Position numbers and translations under genes: made by a program | Assembly (NCBI GenBank): GCA_903959115.1 | Contig: CAJBVU010000129.1 | Span: 1 to 9,128 of the forward strand | Length of the DNA stretch: 9,128 bases | Direction of reading: 5' to 3' | DNA from: an uncultured Bacteroidota bacterium | Lineage (GTDB): Bacteria; Bacteroidota; Bacteroidia; NS11-12g; UBA955 | In this document: one piece after another, positions 1 through 6,730 of the stretch | Layout of the letters: every line of letters begins with the position of its first letter | How positions within the stretch are numbered: position 1 is the stretch's first letter | The notes under the pieces: generated by a model | The model's database searches: none | Told to the model about the DNA's origin: nothing | The model's input: the letters and a program-made list of their open reading frames with translations, nothing else

Positions 1-696
1 GTACCCTTCGCAATCACAACCGATACCTTTTACCGCGATTCTTCATTTAATGTAGACGATAAATCCTTTTGCTATCAGATATTGGTTACCGACCAATGTG
101 GACATGTGAGTTCAGGTAGCAACGAAGGTTGTAATGTGGTTTTGGGTGGAACCTCTAAGGAAGCGCCAGATTACTATTTCGACTTGAATTGGATGGATTA
201 TCAAGGTTGGGCTGATGGTGTGAGAGATTGGACCTTGGAGCGCAAGGATGATGATCATCCATTTTCGGTAATTGCGCCTTCATTGCTAGTTCAAAGCTAT
301 CATGATGATAAGTTAGATTACGATTATGGCGGATACTTATATCGCGTTACCGCACATCGAAATCAGTTGATGGCAGCAGAGCAATCGTACAGCGAAAGCA
401 ATTGGATTTATTTGATTCAACCACCAGAAGTTTGGGTGCCTAGTGGGATTACGCGTAATAAGGATGGTTTAAACGATGTTTGGGGCACTTTTCCATTGTT
501 CGTTAAGGAATACGAGATGAAAGTCTACAATCGTTACGGACAGAAGATTTGGGAAAGCACCTATAAAAAGAACCAATGGGATTGTCAGTATCAATCCAAC
601 GAAATTCCCGATGGCGTTTATGCCTGGTACCTTATCTTTAAAGGGTGGGATAAAAAAACGTATGAAAAGGTTGGTACGGTAACGGTAATACACTAA
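1..696 (+). CDS. T9SS type B sorting-domain (CHU_C / gliding-motility-associated) protein, C-terminal part
   Basis: The frame is open from base 1 to the TAA at 694-696, so this is the last 231 residues of a longer protein whose start lies outside the window. The first ~50 residues (CYQILVTDQCGHVS, then SNEGC) look like the end of an Ig/fibronectin-like repeat, as often seen in Bacteroidota surface adhesins. The final ~88 residues fit the gliding-motility-associated C-terminal domain: PSGITRNKDGLNDVW corresponds to the usual 'P-N-x-F-T-P-N-G-D-G-x-N-D-x-F' motif, followed by KVYNRYGQKIWES, a W-D segment and IPDGVYAWYLIF. In the family this domain directs export through the type IX secretion system and surface attachment (type B signal). 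The protein is therefore inferred to be secreted or cell-surface bound. The cargo function cannot be told from this fragment. The gene is convergent with the polyprenyl synthase gene, with only 3 nt between stops. Confidence 0.86.
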   Translation, partial: VPFAITTDTFYRDSSFNVDDKSFCYQILVTDQCGHVSSGSNEGCNVVLGGTSKEAPDYYFDLNWMDYQGWADGVRDWTLERKDDDHPFSVIAPSLLVQSYHDDKLDYDYGGYLYRVTAHRNQLMAAEQSYSESNWIYLIQPPEVWVPSGITRNKDGLNDVWGTFPLFVKEYEMKVYNRYGQKIWESTYKKNQWDCQYQSNEIPDGVYAWYLIFKGWDKKTYEKVGTVTVIH

Positions 697-705
697 CTAT
701 TAGTG
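691..705. terminator. short inverted repeat spanning both convergent stop codons
   Basis: CACTAA-CTA-TTAGTG is a perfect 6-bp inverted repeat with a 3-nt loop. It covers the TAA of the T9SS protein gene (694-696) and the stop of the polyprenyl synthase gene (700-702). It is the only symmetrical element at this convergent junction. The stem is short and AT-rich and has no U-tract, and part of the symmetry follows automatically from two facing TAA codons. A bidirectional terminator role is only a weak inference. Confidence 0.2.
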
Positions 706-1653
706 CGTTCGGTCTTGTAAAAAGTCGAGAAGTTCTTTTAATCCTCGCGTCTCAACACCTGTTTCTGTTAACTCTTGAATAATTGAAGTGGCCAATTTAC
801 CATATTCGGCACTTTTGGCGAGAATCATTGCATCAAGGCCCCAAAGTTTCCAACCTTCAATAACAGCGTCTGCGCGATTTTGACCACCCAACTCACCAAA
901 CCATCGATTGGTGTTACTTGCATCCTTTTCTAATGATTTGATGTACAGCCAAGTCTTTTTGCCTTCCATAATATCACCACCAATTACCTTGCCCACCTTG
1001 TTTGATGTTCCGAAGGCATCCAAATAATCATCCATCAACTGAAAGCTCATACCAACGGCAATTGCGAATTGGTATAATTTCTCAACGATATCCGTATTGG
1101 CATTGGCAGTAAGCGCGCCGGCGGCCAAACTACAACCCAGCAAGACAGCTGTTTTGTTTTGGATCATATGGAGATAATCGGCCTCGCTCACTTCGTTCCG
1201 CTCGGCAAAATCCATATCGTCTTGCTGACCTTCACATACTTCTGTAGCCGTCCTAGAAAACAATGACAATATCGTATCTTTATTAGGTCCGCCATAAGCC
1301 AATATGGATTCATAGGCTTTTACCAATAAATTGTCGCCCGCCAAAATAGCCGTGGGTTCGTTCCATTTCTTATGAACTGTAGCCAATCCGCGACGTTGAT
1401 CCGCCCGATCCATGATATCGTCGTGTACTAAGCTGAAATTATGAAAAATCTCAATTGCATGAGCCACTGGTAAGGCATTCAATACAGAGCCACCACAACT
1501 TTCAGCGCCAATCAAACAAAGCACTGGCCTAACCCTTTTTCCACCCAAATTCATGATGTAATTCATTGGGTCGTACAAATTTCTCGGGTTTCCCTGAAAG
1601 GGAGTGTTTGATAAATACTCTAGATAGGTTTCAATGTGCTTTGCAATACTCAT
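700..1653 (-). CDS. short-chain trans-polyprenyl diphosphate synthase (GGPP/FPP synthase type)
   Basis: Isoprenoid chain elongation enzyme that condenses isopentenyl diphosphate with an allylic diphosphate in the cytoplasm; 317 aa, normal for the family. Visible motifs are GGKRVRP (37-43), the first aspartate-rich motif DDIMD (78-82) preceded by LVH, the GDNLL segment (106-110), and the second motif FQLMDDYLD with DDYLD at 208-212. K232-K233 follow the second motif, as usual. The first motif has no two-residue insertion and there is an aromatic F73 five residues before it, the pattern described for archaeal-type (type I) GGPP synthases. The product is thus more likely C20 than C15, but this is inference. 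The ATG at 1653 is chosen because it begins one base after the RNase R stop (TAA-T-ATG); an upstream TTG at 1677 would add eight residues and overlap RNase R. Likely co-transcribed with RNase R. Confidence 0.95.
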   Translation of the reverse strand: MSIAKHIETYLEYLSNTPFQGNPRNLYDPMNYIMNLGGKRVRPVLCLIGAESCGGSVLNALPVAHAIEIFHNFSLVHDDIMDRADQRRGLATVHKKWNEPTAILAGDNLLVKAYESILAYGGPNKDTILSLFSRTATEVCEGQQDDMDFAERNEVSEADYLHMIQNKTAVLLGCSLAAGALTANANTDIVEKLYQFAIAVGMSFQLMDDYLDAFGTSNKVGKVIGGDIMEGKKTWLYIKSLEKDASNTNRWFGELGGQNRADAVIEGWKLWGLDAMILAKSAEYGKLATSIIQELTETGVETRGLKELLDFLQDRTH

Positions 1654-1654
1654 A

Positions 1655-3763
1655 TTAATCCAACAAATAAAAGTCAATAATTCTTTTTTGTGCGTCAGTT
1701 TTTTTCACAGAAACCGTTATCGGGTCGCCCATGTGATAACTCCGGCGCGTTCTTTGACCAACCAATTTCTTTTCAGCCTCGTAATAGGTGAATCGGTCCG
1801 TTTTGATATCCGACATACGAATTAATCCTTCGCAATGATATTCAGTAGCCATCGCATAGATACCCCATTCTGTTATTCCGGTAATGGTGGCGTCCATGGT
1901 CTTGCCAATGTGTTGCTCCATCATCAAAGCCAATGTGTACTTGGTACTTGCTCTTTCTGCCTCTGCCGCTTTCTGCTCCATATTGCTGCTGTGCTTGGCA
2001 ATCAATTCGATTTGAGATTCACTCATAACGGGGGCTGGGTTGCTCAAGTAGTGCTGCAATAATCTGTGAACCAATAAATCCGGATATCGACGAATGGGAG
2101 AGGTGAAGTGGGTATAATGCTCAAATGCCAAGCCGAAGTGGTCTGAGCGGTAGGCTGTATAAACCGCCTTGGACATCGTTCTGATAGCCATTTGTTGCAG
2201 TATTTCGCCGTTTGGATCGCCTTGGGTTCTCTCCATCAACTCGTTAAATGATTTCCGCATTTGGAGCTCATTGTCGATGTTAATTGGATAACCCATCAAC
2301 TTACAGAATTTCGCGAATTCCAACAATTTGTCTTGAGGAGGTAAATCGTGAGAACGATAAATAAATGGCAATTCGGGTTTCTTAAGCGTTTTTACATGTT
2401 TAGCAACGGCTTGGTTGGCCATCAACATAAACGTTTCAATCAGCAAATGCGCATCAAACCTTGTCTTCACATAAGCTTCGATGGGTTTTTTATTGGCATC
2501 AAAACGGAAACGGATTTCCTTCGACTCAAATTTCAACGCCCCTTTTTGAAACCTCAATACCTCAAAATGCTTGGCTATGCGATTTAATGTCGTTAATTCG
2601 GAAACATAATCACCCGCCTGATTAACGATTACATCTTGGGCCTCTTCGTAAGCAAATCTGCGCTTACTATTGATGACCGTCTTTCCAAACCATTCACCCA
2701 AAACGTTCAAATCTTTATCAATCGTAAATATCACACTAAAAGCCAAACGATCCACATGAGGCTTCAAGGAACATAAGTCGTTGCTCAATTTTTCTGGTAA
2801 CATCGGAATTGTGCGATCTACCAAATATACCGAAGTTCCTCTTTGTATTGCTTCGCGGTCGATGGCGCTGCCAGGTGTGACAAAATGAGAAACATCGGCG
2901 ATATGCACTCCCAACAAATAATTGCCTTGAGCGTCGTATTCCAATGATATTGCATCGTCAAAGTCCTTTGCATCGGCAGGGTCAATCGTGATACAAAAAA
3001 TATCTCGTAAATCTTTGCGTTCGCCCCAGTCCTTTGAAGTAATTTCATTGGGAATGGCATCACATTCTTCGAGTGTATCATCAGGAAAGCGAGTGCTGAA
3101 GCCAAATTCGGCAACAATGGCATGCATTTCTGTATCGGCTTCGCCTACGGGTCCTAGGATTTCAATGATTCTTCCAATGGGGTTTCTGGCGTTTGGCGGG
3201 AAGTCGTAGACTTCGATTATGGCTTTGTGACCATCATTTTTTGGATCAACCTGACCAATGATTTTGATGTCCTTTAATCCGTTTTTCTGCAATAATCCAA
3301 ATGCGTTTTTCTCGAATATATCCAAGATTGCGGAGTATCGTTGAGGTACACGTTCAATCAAAGACAGCGATTTAACATACGAGCGTTTGCCTTTGGTCTT
3401 TACTTCGCAGCGAACACGATCACCGGGCAACAATTTGCCAACCATATCGTTATCCATGTAAATCTGCTGAAGTTCTCCATCTAATTCTAGGCGAACATAG
3501 TAATCGCCGCGATTGGATAATACTAGTTCTCCTTCTGATCTCAGGGTAGGTCTGATAGGGGCGAAAACCCCGGCAGATGGCTCTTTAACAAGTCCACGAT
3601 TGGCCAATTTAAGTAGTGCTTGATGCACCATTTCTTTGGTGAAGTTGGCTTCGGTTGGGATTTTATTGAAAACCTGTGAAGCATTGACGGCGCCTTTGCC
3701 ATCGTTTTCTAATATTGCCAGAACAATACGTTCCGGGAAGGTGATTTTACTGCGGTTCGACAA
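1655..3763 (-). CDS. rnr: ribonuclease R (RNase II/RNB family 3'-5' exoribonuclease)
   Basis: Processive, hydrolytic 3'-5' exoribonuclease for structured RNA, mRNA and rRNA decay; cytoplasmic; 702 aa. Domain order: N-terminal winged-helix region (about 8-70), cold-shock/OB domains (about 75-225), RNB catalytic domain (about 250-575), and C-terminal S1 domain (about 620-700). The metal-binding catalytic cluster DPADAKDFDDA is at 261-271 (D261, D267, D269, D270), followed by GVHIADVSHFV (285-295) and DRTIPMLPEKLSNDLCSL (316-333). The second signature HYTHFTSPIRRYPDLLVHRL is at 549-568. The basic tail of the E. coli enzyme is absent: the protein stops at the end of S1. The start is a TTG at 3763. 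No ATG occurs upstream before an in-frame stop, and the next Met (residue 45) would cut the winged-helix domain. No Shine-Dalgarno is seen. The stop is one base before the polyprenyl synthase ATG, which suggests translational coupling. Confidence 0.97.
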   Translation of the reverse strand: MSNRSKITFPERIVLAILENDGKGAVNASQVFNKIPTEANFTKEMVHQALLKLANRGLVKEPSAGVFAPIRPTLRSEGELVLSNRGDYYVRLELDGELQQIYMDNDMVGKLLPGDRVRCEVKTKGKRSYVKSLSLIERVPQRYSAILDIFEKNAFGLLQKNGLKDIKIIGQVDPKNDGHKAIIEVYDFPPNARNPIGRIIEILGPVGEADTEMHAIVAEFGFSTRFPDDTLEECDAIPNEITSKDWGERKDLRDIFCITIDPADAKDFDDAISLEYDAQGNYLLGVHIADVSHFVTPGSAIDREAIQRGTSVYLVDRTIPMLPEKLSNDLCSLKPHVDRLAFSVIFTIDKDLNVLGEWFGKTVINSKRRFAYEEAQDVIVNQAGDYVSELTTLNRIAKHFEVLRFQKGALKFESKEIRFRFDANKKPIEAYVKTRFDAHLLIETFMLMANQAVAKHVKTLKKPELPFIYRSHDLPPQDKLLEFAKFCKLMGYPINIDNELQMRKSFNELMERTQGDPNGEILQQMAIRTMSKAVYTAYRSDHFGLAFEHYTHFTSPIRRYPDLLVHRLLQHYLSNPAPVMSESQIELIAKHSSNMEQKAAEAERASTKYTLALMMEQHIGKTMDATITGITEWGIYAMATEYHCEGLIRMSDIKTDRFTYYEAEKKLVGQRTRRSYHMGDPITVSVKKTDAQKRIIDFYLLD

Positions 3764-3797
3764 TTTGAATGGGGTATAGTAATTATGAAAATATCCG

Positions 3798-3831
3798 TAA
3801 AGTTACGAATTATTCCTCTAAGGGAGTTCAA
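3798..3831 (-). promoter_or_regulatory. candidate Bacteroidota-type promoter for rnr-polyprenyl synthase
   Basis: On the minus strand TAACTTTA (3805-3798) resembles the Bacteroidota -7 element TAnnTTTG with the last base changed. A TTG (3831-3829, overlapping the transporter stop) precedes it by 23 nt, at the upper end of the usual spacing. This would place initiation roughly 25-30 nt before the TTG start of RNase R, within the 64-nt gap after the MFS gene. The match is imperfect and the gap is short, so read-through from the upstream pair remains possible. Confidence 0.33.
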
Positions 3832-5171
3832 TTAGTGCTGGATTGAGTCGAAACCTCTTCGTGTTCAAAATAATCCAAGTCCTTATGAAAGGCTTCCTCA
3901 ACATTGTAAGTACCCCAAAATGCAAGCATTAAGCAGATTGCTCCGATAATTAATGCTGCAATAGTAAAGGCTCGGTTGTCAAATTGATTGTTTGAATGAA
4001 AGGTTGAAGAGAAGTACTCAAATCCCATAGTAATCAATAAGACCCCACCTCTAACAAAATTGGGAACAGTAGCGGCTACAGTACTACGAATATTGGTTCC
4101 AAACTGCTCGGAAGCATTCGTGACGAAAATCGCCCAATAGCCAGTGACAGCGCCCAATAAAAAGGCAATCATACGATAATAGTTTTGACTTCCCGCAGGG
4201 CCGTATAGATACACCAACGTCATGACTGCAATGCCCATTAGGTTTAGATATATTACTTTTTTTCTACTATGGAAAAGCTGACTTAATAAACCCGATAATA
4301 AATCACCCGTGCTTAGACCCACATAGCTCCACATCACCATTTCTGGGGTAGGGACTGATAGTGATTTTAATATTTCTAAATCGGCTGCAGAAGACGATAA
4401 ACCCAATATTTCCGGGAAAAATTTGTGCGATAAAGCGATAAGAATCCCTACAACAAACCATACCGGTAGACCAATCACAATACAAGCCATATACTTCTTA
4501 AAATGGGCTTTGCGGAAGAGCATAAAGAAATTGCCTCTTTTCACCTTGGTTGTGGTCGCATTTTCGAACAATGTGCTTTCAAAGGTTCCTGCACGCATCA
4601 ATAATAACAAAAGCCCTAACACGCCTCCAACAATGTAAGCTGTTTGCCAATTTTCCAGTTTGCTACCAATAACATCGCTAATAATATGAGTTATAAAAGC
4701 TCCATTTTTTGCGATAAAGAAAGCGAATACAGCTCCTAGCGCACCGAAAGTGACGATGATCATGGTGCCTAATCCTCGTTTGTTCTTGGGCATTAACTCA
4801 CTTACTAATGTGATTGCCGCACCCAATTCGCCCGCTAGGCCAATCCCTGCCAATAAGCGCCAAAATTTATAAGCCTCTACAGTTGTTACAAAAGCGTTTG
4901 CGATGTTTGCAATACTATAGAGTAAAATTGAGCCAAATAGCACACTAACGCGACCTTTGATATCTCCGAGAATTCCCCAAATTAGTCCCCCAATTAACAT
5001 GCCAGCCATCTGCCATCGAAATAAAACAGTTTCATACATGTTTACATCGATATTTAACGATGAAAGACTGTCTTTCTTGATGATGTTAAATAGAATTAGG
5101 TCGTATATGTCGACAAAATAGCCCAATGATGCCACGGTAATGAGTAGGGCGAGATTTTTTTGTTTTTTCAT
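3828..5171 (-). CDS. MFS transporter, sugar/metabolite:H+ symporter-like
   Basis: Inner-membrane secondary transporter of 447 aa with about 12 hydrophobic segments (roughly 8-32, 50-68, 75-95, 103-125, 136-155, 177-194, 227-247, 278-298, 305-324, 332-351, 367-389, 400-420) and a longer central loop at about 195-225. The loop 2-3 signature is visible as WGILGDIKGRVSVLFGS (65-81). Helix 4 carries RLLAGIGLAGELGAAITLVSE (105-125), a pattern close to the sugar porter and metabolite:H+ symporter branches. SEQFGTNIRSTVAATVPNF (354-372) matches the loop 10-11 region of those branches. Acidic residues D21 and D24 lie in helix 1. The substrate is not identifiable from sequence alone. The ATG is one base after the stop of the methionine sulfoxide reductase gene (TAA-A-ATG), so the two are very likely co-translated. 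The stop is TGA. The C-terminal tail (about 421-447) is acidic and Ser/Thr-rich, probably cytoplasmic. Confidence 0.9.
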   Translation of the reverse strand: MKKQKNLALLITVASLGYFVDIYDLILFNIIKKDSLSSLNIDVNMYETVLFRWQMAGMLIGGLIWGILGDIKGRVSVLFGSILLYSIANIANAFVTTVEAYKFWRLLAGIGLAGELGAAITLVSELMPKNKRGLGTMIIVTFGALGAVFAFFIAKNGAFITHIISDVIGSKLENWQTAYIVGGVLGLLLLLMRAGTFESTLFENATTTKVKRGNFFMLFRKAHFKKYMACIVIGLPVWFVVGILIALSHKFFPEILGLSSSAADLEILKSLSVPTPEMVMWSYVGLSTGDLLSGLLSQLFHSRKKVIYLNLMGIAVMTLVYLYGPAGSQNYYRMIAFLLGAVTGYWAIFVTNASEQFGTNIRSTVAATVPNFVRGGVLLITMGFEYFSSTFHSNNQFDNRAFTIAALIIGAICLMLAFWGTYNVEEAFHKDLDYFEHEEVSTQSSTN

Positions 5172-5172
5172 T

Positions 5173-5682
5173 TTAGAGGATGATTTCCAAAGAACGACAA
5201 AATTTCTCTAATTCTATTTGGTCTACTGTGTCGAAATGGCTTAAATGCTCACTGTCAACATCCAATACACCCCAAATTTCACCAGTTGATGTGTGAATTG
5301 GAATTACAATTTCACTTTTGCTTACTTCGCTACAAGCTATGTGGCCGGGGAATAAGTCAACATTAGGAACAATTATGGTAGTGACTTGTTGCCAAGCTGA
5401 CCCACAAACTCCTTTGCCCAATTCTATGGAGGTACAGGCTGGGGGACCTTGAAATGGGGCCAACATTAGAATTTTGCCTTCAACCCTATAAAATCCAACC
5501 CACCACCACTGGAAAATGGTTTTCATTAATGCAGTGGCGTTGGATAAATTGGCTACGAAATCAACATTCGTGTCCATTAGACCATTCCATTGGGTATGAA
5601 GCGCCGTATATTTTTCTTGTTTTGACAGATTTTTCCAGTCGGTTATGTTATTTTCCAGTGCCATTTGTCGCGAAACTACCAT
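5173..5682 (-). CDS. msrC: free methionine-(R)-sulfoxide reductase (GAF-domain fRMsr)
   Basis: Small cytoplasmic GAF-fold enzyme, 169 aa, that reduces free methionine-(R)-sulfoxide with thioredoxin-type reductants and is part of oxidative-damage repair. The family core is clear: WWVGFYRVEGKILMLAPFQG (60-79), PACTSI with C83, GKGVCGSAW with C93, FPGHIACSEVSKSEIVIPI with C117 and E124, and GVLDVDSEHLSHFD with D141 and D143. The three cysteines have the same spacing as those in E. coli MsrC/YebR (84/94/118); there the last is catalytic and the others resolve. These features make an active enzyme likely and argue against a mere GAF sensor domain. The ATG at 5682 is used. An in-frame ATG at 5664 (residue 7) is an alternative, since alignment with family N-termini does not decide it. 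First gene of a tightly coupled pair with the MFS transporter. Confidence 0.93.
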   Translation of the reverse strand: MVVSRQMALENNITDWKNLSKQEKYTALHTQWNGLMDTNVDFVANLSNATALMKTIFQWWWVGFYRVEGKILMLAPFQGPPACTSIELGKGVCGSAWQQVTTIIVPNVDLFPGHIACSEVSKSEIVIPIHTSTGEIWGVLDVDSEHLSHFDTVDQIELEKFCRSLEIIL

Positions 5683-5689
5683 GTTTGAA

Positions 5690-5721
5690 TTGAATTACCC
5701 TATATATACAAAGTATTTTTG
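5690..5721 (+). promoter_or_regulatory. Bacteroidota-type promoter for the helicase-ung operon
   Basis: TATTTTTG (5714-5721) is an exact match to the Bacteroidota -7 consensus TAnnTTTG. A TTG at 5690-5692 precedes it by 21 nt, within the usual spacing for the -33 element; TTTG at 5684-5687 is 26 nt away and less fitting. Transcription would start around 5726-5730, giving a leader of about 45 nt before the ATG at 5774, with no Shine-Dalgarno. The element lies in the 91-nt divergent gap between msrC and the 303-aa gene. Assigned from the known consensus, not from experiment. Confidence 0.55.
5709..5715 (-). promoter_or_regulatory. weak candidate -7 element for the msrC-MFS pair
   Basis: On the minus strand TACTTTG (5715-5709) resembles TAnnTTTG with one spacer base missing. 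It lies 27 nt before the msrC ATG, a sensible distance. No TTG is present on the minus strand at the expected upstream distance, so support is poor. It overlaps the opposing plus-strand -7 element by two bases. Confidence 0.2.
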
Positions 5722-5773
5722 GTTGGCCCTTGATTCGGTTGTAAATTGCGGGTTTATTTAGAAAAATCAATAG

Positions 5774-6685
5774 ATGGAGGTAGTTAACACCAAGCCGTTT
5801 GAGGTCGTATTCACCTTCACAAGACATCCAAATTTGGGCGTTTTGGTTGAGGCGAATGCAGTGCAGTTGTTGGAGAATGGTAATCCATCATTGACATATC
5901 AACGAATTAGAGAAAAAACCGCGGATTATTTTGGATTAAATCCAGAGCAAAAGCATGTGGTTGAAATTATTGAGGGCCTTGAAGACGAAGCCATAAAAAA
6001 GAGGTTTTATAAGGGGACTAAGAAAATTAAAGCCGCAGATTTCTATCTAAAGAGCTTTGACGAAGAAACCAAAAAAACAGTTTTAGAATTTGTTGAAAAG
6101 GAATTGTTGAAAATTCTTCGTGAAATCAAGAACTATCAAATGTACTGGGCGGGTAAAACCGGCGAGCCCATGGGTGGTGGGTTGATTGAGTTTTATAATG
6201 AGCCCTCTACTCCTTTATTTCATTTCAGAAGGGATGAAGAGGGCATGAACTACTTTGTTACGATCAAGCATCGTGGCGAGAAAGTTCATTTCTGTGATCC
6301 CGAAAGCGAATTGTTGACATCTCAGCCCGCCTGGTTATTGACGCCAACCAAGTTGCTGTTCTTCGGAGCCAATGTTGAAGGTAAGAAAATCAAGCCTTTC
6401 CTTAAAAAGAAGTTTATTCATATTGATCCGCATCAAGAAGCCGCCTACATGCAGAAATTCGTCGGCCCATTATTGGAAAACCACGATGTTTTTGCTTTGG
6501 GATTCGATATTGTTACGGACCAACTAGAAGTAAAGCCGGTGTTAAAGTTGACATCCAGCCTGGAAAATCCACACATCATATTGTACATGCAGTACGGAGA
6601 TTGGGTATTCCCGTACCATGTCAACAAGAAAGTGAATGTCAGATTGGAAACGGCCGACAATACTTATACCTTTCATAGAATCTAG
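5774..6685 (+). CDS. N-terminal segment of a Bacteroidota SNF2-type helicase, encoded as a separate 303-aa ORF
   Basis: 303 aa, soluble, mixed alpha/beta, with no signal peptide and no catalytic motif that I recognise. The ATG at 5774 is directly preceded by an in-frame TAG, so it is the earliest possible start. Recognisable stretches are VVFTFTRHPNLGVLVEA (11-27), LTYQRI (40-45), PLFHFRRDEEGMNYFVTIKH (147-166), KPFLKKKFIHI (207-217) and FPYHVNKKVNVRLE followed by YTFHRI at the very end. From memory of the family, unverified here, these correspond to the N-terminal third of single-chain Bacteroidota SNF2 helicases, probably a substrate or partner-binding region. The ORF ends at a TAG after HRI, exactly where homologues continue with a charged segment. 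The helicase ORF follows in the same frame 45 nt later. It is therefore either a split-gene product or the front part of an interrupted gene. A wholly independent hypothetical protein is possible but less likely. Confidence 0.75.
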   Translation: MEVVNTKPFEVVFTFTRHPNLGVLVEANAVQLLENGNPSLTYQRIREKTADYFGLNPEQKHVVEIIEGLEDEAIKKRFYKGTKKIKAADFYLKSFDEETKKTVLEFVEKELLKILREIKNYQMYWAGKTGEPMGGGLIEFYNEPSTPLFHFRRDEEGMNYFVTIKHRGEKVHFCDPESELLTSQPAWLLTPTKLLFFGANVEGKKIKPFLKKKFIHIDPHQEAAYMQKFVGPLLENHDVFALGFDIVTDQLEVKPVLKLTSSLENPHIILYMQYGDWVFPYHVNKKVNVRLETADNTYTFHRI

Positions 6686-6730
6686 AGGTTGTATTCTGTT
6701 GAGAAATAGAAGATTGAGAGTTTAAAAGTA
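6683..6730 (+). other. in-frame junction with two TAG codons inside the helicase gene
   Basis: The upstream and downstream ORFs share one reading frame (319 codons from ATG 5774 to TTG 6731). The junction reads TAG-RLYSVEK-TAG-KIESLKV and then LGLRQTNGSMFSL, i.e. a charged helical linker of the kind expected between the two parts, with stops at 6683-6685 and 6707-6709. No frameshift is needed to join them. Only one C occurs in the 45 nt after the first stop, so the segment is AT/purine-rich compared with its flanks. No Shine-Dalgarno or promoter-like TAnnTTTG element is seen here. Confidence 0.7.

Noticed and set aside
676..690. Tandem CGGTAA repeat near the end of the T9SS gene
   Set aside because: Only two copies, explained by an alternating T-V beta-strand at the protein end.
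1654..1677. TTG start at 1677 for the polyprenyl synthase, adding eight residues
   Set aside because: It would overlap the RNase R end, and the extra residues are not part of the family fold; the ATG at 1653 directly after the RNase R stop is a better start.
2348..2587. Plus-strand open frame of 79 codons opposite rnr
   Set aside because: Antisense shadow of the RNB domain coding region; residue composition is not protein-like and no start signal is seen.
2818..3123. 101-codon minus-strand open frame inside RNase R
   Set aside because: It lies fully within the strongly supported rnr gene in another frame and shows no family motif.
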